From assembly GCA_903892045.1 (NCBI GenBank), contig CAITGX010000449.1, forward strand, positions 1-33,554: a stretch of 33,554 nt of DNA. Direction: 5' to 3'. Numbering within the stretch: the stretch's first letter is position 1; each line of letters opens with the position of its first letter. Positions 20,456 to 28,336 of this stretch are shown in pieces. Position numbers and translations under genes: made by a program. Source of the DNA: an uncultured Planctomycetota bacterium (GTDB lineage: Bacteria > Planctomycetota > UBA1135 > GCA-002686595). The notes under the pieces are model-generated. The model did no database searches. It saw only the letters and a program-made list of their open reading frames with translations, and was not told where the DNA came from.

Positions 20456-22003
20456 ATGGAACTCGTCCTCCTGACCTTCCTCCCGCTCCTCGGCGCGCTC
20501 GTCGTGCTCTGCACGCCGCGCGCCGCGGAAGGCCTGCAGCGCGGCATCGCGCTCGCGACCACGCTCGCCGTGGCCGTGCTCGGCGTGAAGCTGTTCCTGG
20601 GCTACGGAGTGCCGGGCGCCGACGCGACGCCGTACTCGTTCAGCGTGCCGTGGTTCAAGCTGCCCTCGGGCTACGCGGCGCCGACGCAGGTGCACTTCAG
20701 CCTCGCCATGGACGGCATCTCGCTGCTCATGGTCACGCTCACGGCCGTGCTGATGCCGATCGTGATCCTCTCGACGTGGGGCCACGTCGAGAAGCGCGTG
20801 AAGGAGTTCATGGTGTGGATGCTCGTCATGCAGACGGGCATGCTCGGCACCTTCCTCGCCGTCGACCTCGTGCTGTTCTACTTCTTCTGGGAAGTGAGCC
20901 TGATCCCGCTCTACTTCCTGGTCGGCATCTGGGGCGGCGAGCAGCGCCTGTACGCGACGGTCAAGTTCTTCCTGTACACGCTCGCCGGCTCGCTGCTGAT
21001 GATGATCGCGATCATCGCGATCCTGTTCGACCGCGGGACGAGCGACCTCGGCGAGCTGATCACGCAGCTCGGCAGCCAGCCACTCGAGCAGCAGCTGTGG
21101 TACTTCGTGGCGTTCGCGCTGGCCTTCGGCATCAAGGTGCCGATCCTGCCGTTCCACACGTGGCTCCCCGACGCGCACACGCAGGCCCCGACCTCGGGCT
21201 CGGTGGTGCTCGCGGGCGTGCTGCTCAAGATGGGCACCTACGGCCTCCTGCGCTTCTGCATTCAGATGCTGCCGGACGCCGCGGTCGCCGCGGCGCCCTG
21301 GATGATGGCCCTCGGCGCGATCGGCATTCTCTACGGAGCGCTGCTCGCGTGGGCCCAGACCGACCTGAAGCGCCTGATCGCGTGCTCGTCGGTGAGCCAC
21401 CTCGGCTACGTGGTGCTCGGCCTGTTCGCGCTCACGCCCGCGGGCCTCTCCGGCGGAATGCTGCAGATGGTGAACCACGGCATCTCCACCGGCCTGCTGT
21501 TCCTCTTGGTCGGCATGATCTACGAGCGCCGCCACTCGCGCGCGCTCGACGCGTTCGGCGGCGTCGCCACGGTGATGCCCGTGTTCGCGCTGTTCTGGGT
21601 CTTCACCGTGCTCTCGAGCGCCGGCCTCCCGGGTCTCAACGGCTTCGTCGGCGAGTACCTGATCCTGCTCGGCTCGTTCCAGAGCTCGCCCCTGTGGTCG
21701 GTGATCGGCCTCACGGGCGTGATCTTCGGCGCCGTCTACCTGCTGATGGCGACGCGCAAGATGCTGTTCGGCGCCTGCACGAACCCCGAGAATCAGCACC
21801 TCACCGACATCAACGCGCGCGAGATCGGCCTGATGATCCCGCTCGTGGTGCTCGCGGTCTGGCTGGGCGTGCGACCGAACGACTTCATGGGCAAGGTCGA
21901 GCCTGACCTCGCCAAGGTCCATCGGCGCGTGGCCGAGGCCCAGCAGTCCACGGCGGCGCTCGGCGACGTCACCCCGGTCTCGGAAGGAGTCGCGGCGCGA
22001 TGA
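20456..22003 (+). CDS. nuoM: NADH-quinone oxidoreductase subunit M
   Basis: FYFFWEVSLIPLYFLVGIWGGEQRLYATVKFFLYTLAGS, PFHTWLPDAHTQAPTSGSVVLAGVLLKMGTYG; start ATG 20456. Confidence 0.96.
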   Translation: MELVLLTFLPLLGALVVLCTPRAAEGLQRGIALATTLAVAVLGVKLFLGYGVPGADATPYSFSVPWFKLPSGYAAPTQVHFSLAMDGISLLMVTLTAVLMPIVILSTWGHVEKRVKEFMVWMLVMQTGMLGTFLAVDLVLFYFFWEVSLIPLYFLVGIWGGEQRLYATVKFFLYTLAGSLLMMIAIIAILFDRGTSDLGELITQLGSQPLEQQLWYFVAFALAFGIKVPILPFHTWLPDAHTQAPTSGSVVLAGVLLKMGTYGLLRFCIQMLPDAAVAAAPWMMALGAIGILYGALLAWAQTDLKRLIACSSVSHLGYVVLGLFALTPAGLSGGMLQMVNHGISTGLLFLLVGMIYERRHSRALDAFGGVATVMPVFALFWVFTVLSSAGLPGLNGFVGEYLILLGSFQSSPLWSVIGLTGVIFGAVYLLMATRKMLFGACTNPENQHLTDINAREIGLMIPLVVLAVWLGVRPNDFMGKVEPDLAKVHRRVAEAQQSTAALGDVTPVSEGVAAR

Positions 22004-23457
22004 ACGCCCAAAGCCTGCTCCAGATGTTCGACGCGAACGCGCTGCGCGCGGTCGCACCGATGCTCGCCCTTGCGCTCGGCCTCGTGCTCGTGCTGCTCGC
22101 CGGCGTGTTCCCGCTCGGCCGCGCCGTGCGCTCGGCCCTGGTCGTGGCCGCCCTCGTCGCCTCGGCCGTGCTGCACGCCAACTTGCTGCTCGGTGGCGAG
22201 ACGCCGGGCAAGGTGCTCGCCGGGACCTTCGAGGCCACCTCGACCACCGCCATGTGGGGCCTCGTGTTCGTCGCGAGCACGCTCTTCGCGTGGCTCTACA
22301 GCGTGCGCTACTACGACGAGGACGCGCCGTTCAAGAACGAGCACGACGTGCTCATGCTCGCGACCCCCATCGGCATGATGCTGATGGCCGGCGCGCGCGA
22401 CCTGATCGTGTTCTTCATCGGTCTCGAGCTGCTCTCGATCCCGCTCTACGCGCTCGCGGCCTTCCGTCGCGACCGCGCGCGCTCGGTCGAGGCAGGCCTC
22501 AAGTACTTCCTGCTCGGCGCCTTCGCCGCGGGCTTCTTCCTGTACGGGACGGCGCTCGTGTACGCGACGACCGGGAGCCTGTCGCTCGACATGCTCGCCG
22601 ACCCGGCCCAGCGCGCCGCTCTCGGCAGTCCGATGGCGCTCGTCGGCGTGGCCCTGATCGCCGCCAGCGTGTTCTTCAAGGTCAGCGTGTTCCCGTTCCA
22701 CCTGTGGGTGCCCGACGTCTACGAGGGCGCCCCGACGCCGGTGACGGCCCTGATGGCGACGGGCACGAAGGCCGCCGGCTTCGCGTTCCTGATGAGCGCG
22801 CTGGTGCTGCTGCCCGCGTCGACGGCGAGCACCGTGGCGCTGATCGCGGTGATCACGATGGCCGCCGGCAACTTCGGCGCCCTCGCCCAGACGGACGTGA
22901 AGCGCATGCTCGCTTACTCGGGCATCGCGCACGCCGGCACCCTGCTGCTCGGCGTCGCGGGCGCGATCCACGGCGATCCGAGCAACGGCGGAGCGGTGCA
23001 AGCGAGCCTCGTCTACATGACGGCCTACGTCGCCACCGCCGCGGGCGCCTTCGGACTGCTCGCGCTGCTCGAGCGCGACGGCGGGCCGACGACCCTCGAG
23101 TCCCTCAAGGGCCTCGCGCAGCGTCGTCCGTGGGTCGCGGCCGCGCTGACGCTGTTCATGCTCTCGCTCGGCGGTATTCCCGCGACGGGCGGCTTCCTCG
23201 GCAAGTACCTCGTGTTCTCGGTGGCCGTGCGCTCCGAGCTCACTGGCTTCGCGATCCTTGGCGTGCTGCTCTCGGTCGTCGCGCTCGGCTACTACCTGCG
23301 CGTCATCATCGCGATGTACATGCAGGCGCCGGAGCACGATGCGAACGTGCCCGAGCCGCGCCCCGCGAGCGCCGCCGCGACGCTGGCCTCGATCACTTGC
23401 GCCGCGCTCGTGCTGGCCACGGGCATCCTGCCGGGCTGGCTGCTCGAGCTCACCTGA
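22000..23457 (+). CDS. nuoN: NADH-quinone oxidoreductase subunit N
   Basis: GLELLSIPLYALAAFRR, PFHLWVPDVYEGAPTPVTALMATGTKAAGFA, QTDVKRMLAYSGIAHAGTLLLG. Confidence 0.95.
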   Translation: MNAQSLLQMFDANALRAVAPMLALALGLVLVLLAGVFPLGRAVRSALVVAALVASAVLHANLLLGGETPGKVLAGTFEATSTTAMWGLVFVASTLFAWLYSVRYYDEDAPFKNEHDVLMLATPIGMMLMAGARDLIVFFIGLELLSIPLYALAAFRRDRARSVEAGLKYFLLGAFAAGFFLYGTALVYATTGSLSLDMLADPAQRAALGSPMALVGVALIAASVFFKVSVFPFHLWVPDVYEGAPTPVTALMATGTKAAGFAFLMSALVLLPASTASTVALIAVITMAAGNFGALAQTDVKRMLAYSGIAHAGTLLLGVAGAIHGDPSNGGAVQASLVYMTAYVATAAGAFGLLALLERDGGPTTLESLKGLAQRRPWVAAALTLFMLSLGGIPATGGFLGKYLVFSVAVRSELTGFAILGVLLSVVALGYYLRVIIAMYMQAPEHDANVPEPRPASAAATLASITCAALVLATGILPGWLLELT

Positions 23458-23481
23458 GCGACCTTCACCGCGCCGACGAAA

Positions 23482-23512
23482 CGGGGCGTCTCGCGCGAGC
23501 GGGGCGCCCCGC
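23482..23512. terminator. Candidate bidirectional terminator between convergent nuoN and PilZ gene
   Basis: CGGGGCG (23482-23488) pairs with CGCCCCG (23505-23511), enclosing the palindrome CTCGCGCGAG. 14-bp palindrome GCGGGGCGCCCCGC at 23499-23512. No T-tract seen. Confidence 0.4.
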
Positions 23513-23518
23513 GCGCGT

Positions 23519-23809
23519 TCACTCCGGACGCTCGAACTCGACCGCGAAGCCGGTCGTGTGCTCGCTGAGGCGCTCGACGCGCACGAGCCGCCCGGGGTAG
23601 CTCTGCTCGTGACCGTCCTGCACCAGCTTGAGCGTCACGCGCACGGGCTCGTGCGCGAAGAAGAACACTCCGTCCGCCGAGATCTGCTCGGCACGGCCCG
23701 CGATCGACTTCGAGTCGAAGGCCACCTCGAGCAGGATGTCATCGCTGCGACGGGAGGCCTTGCGACGTTCCGGGGGACGCGGGGGCTGCGGTTCTGCGGG
23801 GGAGCTCAT
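23519..23809 (-). CDS. PilZ domain protein
   Basis: ERRKASRRSDDILLEVAF...GRAEQISADGVFFFA...GRLVRVERLSEHTTGFAVEFE; RxxxR and D/N-x-S-x-x-G style motif. Internal start MSSPAEP assumed. Confidence 0.72.
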   Translation of the reverse strand: MSSPAEPQPPRPPERRKASRRSDDILLEVAFDSKSIAGRAEQISADGVFFFAHEPVRVTLKLVQDGHEQSYPGRLVRVERLSEHTTGFAVEFERPE

Positions 23810-23921
23810 GCGGGCGTGGGCGCGACGAGGGCGCGCCGCGCTGGCGAATCGTAGCGCATCGGGACGGGACATGGGCGAGGGCGCAGGACAGGCCGCGGCG
23901 GAGCGCGGTAGGATCCTCGCC

Positions 23922-24317
23922 ATGAGCGCCCCTCGCCCCCACCCGCATTTCAACGACAAGGGAACCCTCGACTGGCACACGAGCTGGAAGGAGGCGCTCG
24001 GAAGCGCCAAGGCCCAGGGCAAGCTCATCTTCATCGAGTTCGGCCGCGAGGCCTGAGGCCAGTGCCGCGCCCTCGTGCAGGGCGCCGTCCCCCACCCCGA
24101 GATCGCTCCCTTGCTCCAGCAGCACTTCGTGGCGCTCGCGTCCGACTGCGACGACGCCGAGTACGAGGTCGAGGTCCTCGCCGGCCAGCTCGAGGATGCC
24201 TACATGCTGCCTTTCGTCCTCTTCGCCGATGCCGACGGCCGCTTCCTCGGCGGCAACTCGGGCGCGATCAACCCGCTGTACTTCAAGCGCACCCTCGAGA
24301 AGCTCGTCCAGAAATGA
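23922..24317 (+). CDS. Predicted thioredoxin-like selenoprotein (UxxC), in-frame UGA at 24054-24056 read as Sec45
   Basis: Same-frame continuation across TGA: MSAPRPHPHFNDKGTLDWHTSWKEALGSAKAQGKLIFIEFGREA-U-GQCRALVQGAVPHPEIAPLLQQHFVALASDCDDAEYEVEVLAGQLEDAYMLPFVLFADADGRFLGGNSGAINPLYFKRTLEKLVQK. Trx fold on both sides of the UGA, cis-Pro region (MLPFVLFADADG), bSECIS-like hairpin, ATGA overlap with next gene. Confidence 0.85.
24064..24088 (+). promoter_or_regulatory. Putative bacterial SECIS (bSECIS) hairpin downstream of the in-frame UGA
   Basis: GCGCCCU (24067-24073), loop CGUGC (24074-24078), AGGGCGC (24079-24085): 7 perfect pairs, extendable past a C.C mismatch by C-G and G.U. Loop begins 17 nt after the UGA; G is second loop base followed by U. 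Confidence 0.75.
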
Positions 24318-25483
24318 TCCAGTCCTTCCAGCCGCCCGCACGCACGCTCCTCGGACCCGGCCCATCGGACGTCGCCCCGTCGGTCTCGCGCGCCCTCGCT
24401 GCGCCGACCTTGGGGCACCTCGACCCGAAGCTGCTCGGCTGCATGGACGAGCTGCGCGGGCTCCTGCGGCCCGTGTTCGGCACGAGCCATCCGGCGACGT
24501 TCCTCGTCTCGGGCACGGGCACGGCCGGCATGGAAGCGGTGCTCGCCAACCTGATCGAGCCCGGCGAGGTCGTGCTCGTGCCGGTGCACGGCTACTTCGG
24601 AGCTCGCATCGCGGAGATCGCGGCGCGCTGCGGTGCTGACGTCGTGCGCGTCGACGGCGAGTGGGGGCGCGCGAGCGATCCGGAGCGCGCGCGGGCCGCT
24701 CTCGGCGGCAGGCAGCCCAAGCTGGTCGCGGTGGTCCATGCCGAGACCTCGACGGGCGTGCGCCAGGACCTCGCGCCTTGGAGCGCGCTCGCGCGGGAGC
24801 ACGGTGCGCTGTTCGTGACCGACACGGTCACTTCGCTCGGCTGCATTCCGATCGGCGTCGACGCCCACCACATCGACGGCGCCTGGTCCTGCACGCAAAA
24901 GGGACTGTCCTGCGCGAGCGGCATGTCCCCCGTCACGTTCTCGCCACGCGCCGTCGAGCGCATGCGCGCGCGCAGCCGCAAGGTGCAGAGCTTCTACCTC
25001 GACCTCGGCCTGCTGCTCGAGTACTGGGACGGCGCGCACGTCTACCACCACACGATCTCGTCGAACCTGATCTATGGCGTGCACGAGGCGCTGCGGCTCA
25101 TCCACGAGGAGGGTCTCGAGGCGCGCTTCGCGCGCACAGCGCTGGTCTCGCGCGCGGCCTGCGCGGGCTTCGAGGCGCTCGGGCTCGAGCTGCTCGTCCC
25201 CGCCACCGAACGCCTGCCCCAGCTGCTCGCGGTGCGGGTCCCCGAGGGCGTCGACGACGTGCGCGTGCGCACGCGCCTGCTGCAGCAGTTCGACCTCGAG
25301 ATCGGCGGAGGCCTCGGCGCGCTCAAGGGCAAGCTGTGGCGCGTGGGACTGATGGGGCACGGCGCGACGCGTCGCAACGTGCTGTTCCTGCTCGCCACCT
25401 TGCGCACCTGCCTCGAGGGCGAGGGCTTCCGGCCCAAGGGCGATGGAGCCGCCGCCGCCGACGCGGTCTTCGGGGGACGCTAG
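24314..25483 (+). CDS. Class V pyridoxal-phosphate aminotransferase (alanine/serine-glyoxylate aminotransferase-like)
   Basis: LLGPGPSDVAPSVSRAL, VSGTGTAGMEAVLANLIEPG, HAETSTGV, WSCTQKGLSCASGMSPVTFS (PLP Lys), VGLMGHGATRRNV; ATG 24314. Confidence 0.93.
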   Translation: MIQSFQPPARTLLGPGPSDVAPSVSRALAAPTLGHLDPKLLGCMDELRGLLRPVFGTSHPATFLVSGTGTAGMEAVLANLIEPGEVVLVPVHGYFGARIAEIAARCGADVVRVDGEWGRASDPERARAALGGRQPKLVAVVHAETSTGVRQDLAPWSALAREHGALFVTDTVTSLGCIPIGVDAHHIDGAWSCTQKGLSCASGMSPVTFSPRAVERMRARSRKVQSFYLDLGLLLEYWDGAHVYHHTISSNLIYGVHEALRLIHEEGLEARFARTALVSRAACAGFEALGLELLVPATERLPQLLAVRVPEGVDDVRVRTRLLQQFDLEIGGGLGALKGKLWRVGLMGHGATRRNVLFLLATLRTCLEGEGFRPKGDGAAAADAVFGGR

Positions 25484-25489
25484 CGCGCG

Positions 25490-28336
25490 ATGAGCTCTCC
25501 GCGTCGCTCGCTGTGGGCCGCGGCCCTCCTGTTCGTGCTCTCGGGGCTCACGGGCCTCGTGTACGAGACCGTGTGGTTCAAGCGACTGGGCCACGCCTGG
25601 GGCAGCTCTTCTCTGGCGATGGCGAGCGTCGTCGCGACGTTCCTGTGCGGTCTCGGGCTCGGAGCCTGGATCGCGGGGCGCATCGCGGATCGCTCGCGGC
25701 GACCGTTGGCGCTGTACGGCTGGTGCGAGCTCGGCATCGCCGCGCTCGCGCTGCTCGTGCCCTTCGAGTTCCACTGGCTGCTCGAGAGCGCCGCGCCACT
25801 CGCCCACGAGCTCTCCGACTCGCCGGTCCTGCTCGTGGGCCTGCGCTTCGCGCTCACGTTCCTCGTCATCGGTCCGCCGTGCGTGCTGATGGGAGCCACG
25901 CTGCCGCTGCTCACGCGTCAGTTCGCGGCGCAAGGCCTGTCACTCGGCGCGTCCGCGGCGTGGCTCTACGCGTTCAACGCGCTCGGTGCCGCCGCAGGCG
26001 CCTGGCTCGCGGGTTTCTTCCTGCTCGAGCAGTTCGGACTGGGCTGGACCAACGGCCTCGCAGCCGCCGTGAACGCGGCGGTCGGCCTCGCGGCGCTCGC
26101 GCTGGCGCGCACGGTCGAGACGTCGGACACCGCGTACGTCGAGCCCGCGACACTGGAAGTCGAGGAGGTCTCTCCGCGCTCACTGCAGCTCGCCGCGCTC
26201 GGAAGCGGCGTGGCATCGATCACGCTGCAGATGCTGTGGGCGCGCGAGCTCGCGCTGCTCCTCGGCGGCACGACCTATGCCTTCAGCGCCACGCTCGCGA
26301 TCTTCATCCTCGGCATCGGGCTCGGCAGCCTGTGGTTCCGCCTGGGCTTCTCCGAGCGCCCGCGGCTCGAGAAGCTCGTGAGCCTCGCGGCGGCGCTCGT
26401 GGTGCTCGCGACGCTCGGCGGCCTCGCTCTGGAGCCCGGCCTCGCGCGCGCCGTCGGCTACCTCCGCGACGGGCGCGGCGACGGCGGCTTCAACGCGGTG
26501 CTGTGCGCCTCGACGGCTGCGGTCCTGCAGCTCCTGCCCACCGTCGGCATGGGGCTCCTCTTCCCGGCGCTCGTGCAGCTCTCGCGCCAAGGCGCGGCGC
26601 GCGCGGGCCACGCGGTCGGTGCGCTCTACGCGTGGAACACCGCCGGATCGATCGCGGGCGCCGCCTGCGGCGCGCTGCTGCTCCTGCCCGCGCTCGGCAG
26701 CTTCTGGACTTTCCGTGCGGCACTGCTCGTGTACGCGCTCTTGCCACTCCTGCTCTTCCGTGCCCGCGCCTTCGCCGTCGCGACCTCGATCGCCTGCGCC
26801 ACGGTGCTGCTCTCCGACTGGCGCCGGCCCGACCCGCTCGACACCAACGTCGGCAGCTACATGTACGGCCCGACGACGCCCGACGACGTGCGCGCCACGA
26901 TGCGGCCGGTGTTCTTCGAGGAAGGCGCCAACTGCAACGTGCTCGTGCTGCAGGGCGAGAAGCTCGCGCTCGAGGGCGGCGCGAAGCCCGAGGAGTTCTT
27001 CAACCTGCGTTCGAACGGCAAGGTCGACGCATCGACGGGCGAGGACATGCCGACGCAGCTCGGCATCACGTGGGTGCCGCAGTTCCTGCGTCCCGCCGCG
27101 CGCAACGTGCTCGTGATCGGCATGGGTTCAGGGACGACCGCGGGCGCGGCCGCGCTGCTGCCCGGCACGCAGGTCACGGTGTGCGAGATCGAGCGCGGCG
27201 TGATCGAGTCGACTCGCTGGTTCGAGAGCGTCAATCACCGGCCGCTCGAGCGCGACAACGTGCAGGTCGTGGTCGACGACGGCCGCAGCTTCCTCCAAGG
27301 CCACCCCGGCGGCTGGGACATCATCGTCAGCGAGCCCTCGAATCCGTGGATCGCCGGCGTCGCGAACCTCTTCACCGAGGAGTACTACCGCACCGCACAG
27401 CGCAAGCTCGCGCAGGGCGGAGTGCTCGCGCAGTGGCTGCAGACGTACTCGTTCGATGCAGAGGACTACGCGCTGGTCGTGCGCACGGTGCAGCGCGTGT
27501 TCCCGCGCTGCGCGTTCCTCCGGCTCGGACACTACGACACGCTGATCCTCGCGAGCGAAGCGGAGCTCTTCCCCGATGCGGGGACGCTCGATCGCACCCA
27601 GCGCAAGGTCGACGCGATCCCGGAAGTGATCGCCGACCTCGAGCGCCACTTTGGCTCGCGCGACGTGCGCTCGGTGATCCTGCAGCGACTGTGGCTCGAC
27701 GAGCACGGCCTCGCGCGCTTCACCGCCACGCTCGGCGGCAGCGACCTCAACACCGACCTCAACATGCGGCTCGAGTTCGCCGCGCCACGCAGGCTCTTCG
27801 GCGAACTGACCGACCCTGCCGAGCGCACGTTCAAGCTCCTGATGCAGTCGGCGGACAGCACGCTCCACCCGAACCTGTTCACGCGCTGGCGCTGCGGACC
27901 CGAGCAGCTGCCAGCCCTCAAGGAGCTGAAGTCCAGCATGCTCCGCGCCGAGGCCATCGCTCCGGCAGCCGCGGTGGTCGCGCTGGGCCTCGCCTACGCC
28001 GACGATGACGGCGAGCTCGTCGCGGACCGCCTCCTGCTCGACGGCTCCATCCCACCGCAGGAGTTCCGCGAGCAGGTGACGCGCCTCGCCAGCAGCGCGC
28101 CACTGGAGGTGCTGCGCCTGGGGCACCAGCTCGGCGAGCTCGGACAGCACAACGCCGCGCGCGTCGTGTTCGAGCTGCTCACCGAGCGCTTTGCGAACTC
28201 GGCGACGGCGTGGCACGGGCTCTCCGTGCAGCAGCGGAGCCTCGGCGACGGCGCAGCCGCGGACGCTTCTCTCGCGCGTGCCCGCGAGCTCGACCCGCTC
28301 CACGACCGCTTGCTGCAGTTGCCCGCAGCTCGCTAG
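25490..28336 (+). CDS. Fused MFS/spermidine synthase-like membrane protein with C-terminal TPR-like region
   Basis: N-terminal multi-TM region (LFVLSGLTGLVYETVWFKRLGHAWGSSSLAMASVVATFLCGLGLGAW), methyltransferase-fold VLVIGMGSGTTAGA...CEIERGVIESTRWF...VVVDDGRSFLQ...IIVSEPSNPWIAGVANLFTEEYY. Confidence 0.88.
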   Translation: MSSPRRSLWAAALLFVLSGLTGLVYETVWFKRLGHAWGSSSLAMASVVATFLCGLGLGAWIAGRIADRSRRPLALYGWCELGIAALALLVPFEFHWLLESAAPLAHELSDSPVLLVGLRFALTFLVIGPPCVLMGATLPLLTRQFAAQGLSLGASAAWLYAFNALGAAAGAWLAGFFLLEQFGLGWTNGLAAAVNAAVGLAALALARTVETSDTAYVEPATLEVEEVSPRSLQLAALGSGVASITLQMLWARELALLLGGTTYAFSATLAIFILGIGLGSLWFRLGFSERPRLEKLVSLAAALVVLATLGGLALEPGLARAVGYLRDGRGDGGFNAVLCASTAAVLQLLPTVGMGLLFPALVQLSRQGAARAGHAVGALYAWNTAGSIAGAACGALLLLPALGSFWTFRAALLVYALLPLLLFRARAFAVATSIACATVLLSDWRRPDPLDTNVGSYMYGPTTPDDVRATMRPVFFEEGANCNVLVLQGEKLALEGGAKPEEFFNLRSNGKVDASTGEDMPTQLGITWVPQFLRPAARNVLVIGMGSGTTAGAAALLPGTQVTVCEIERGVIESTRWFESVNHRPLERDNVQVVVDDGRSFLQGHPGGWDIIVSEPSNPWIAGVANLFTEEYYRTAQRKLAQGGVLAQWLQTYSFDAEDYALVVRTVQRVFPRCAFLRLGHYDTLILASEAELFPDAGTLDRTQRKVDAIPEVIADLERHFGSRDVRSVILQRLWLDEHGLARFTATLGGSDLNTDLNMRLEFAAPRRLFGELTDPAERTFKLLMQSADSTLHPNLFTRWRCGPEQLPALKELKSSMLRAEAIAPAAAVVALGLAYADDDGELVADRLLLDGSIPPQEFREQVTRLASSAPLEVLRLGHQLGELGQHNAARVVFELLTERFANSATAWHGLSVQQRSLGDGAAADASLARARELDPLHDRLLQLPAAR

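Noticed and set aside
18382-20562. 726-aa minus-strand ORF opposite nuoL
   Set aside because: Antisense of nuoL with composition typical of shadow ORFs (His/Glu/Arg/Gln-rich).
24054-24056. In-frame TGA as a nonsense mutation or sequencing error making a pseudogene
   Set aside because: Considered seriously but disfavoured: UGA sits exactly at the active-site Cys position, a bSECIS-like hairpin follows, and no other disruption is present in the frame. Not formally excluded without Sec machinery data.
24661-28008. 1115-aa plus-strand ORF overlapping the aminotransferase and SpeE-like genes
   Set aside because: Out of frame with two clearly homologous proteins; low-complexity translation.
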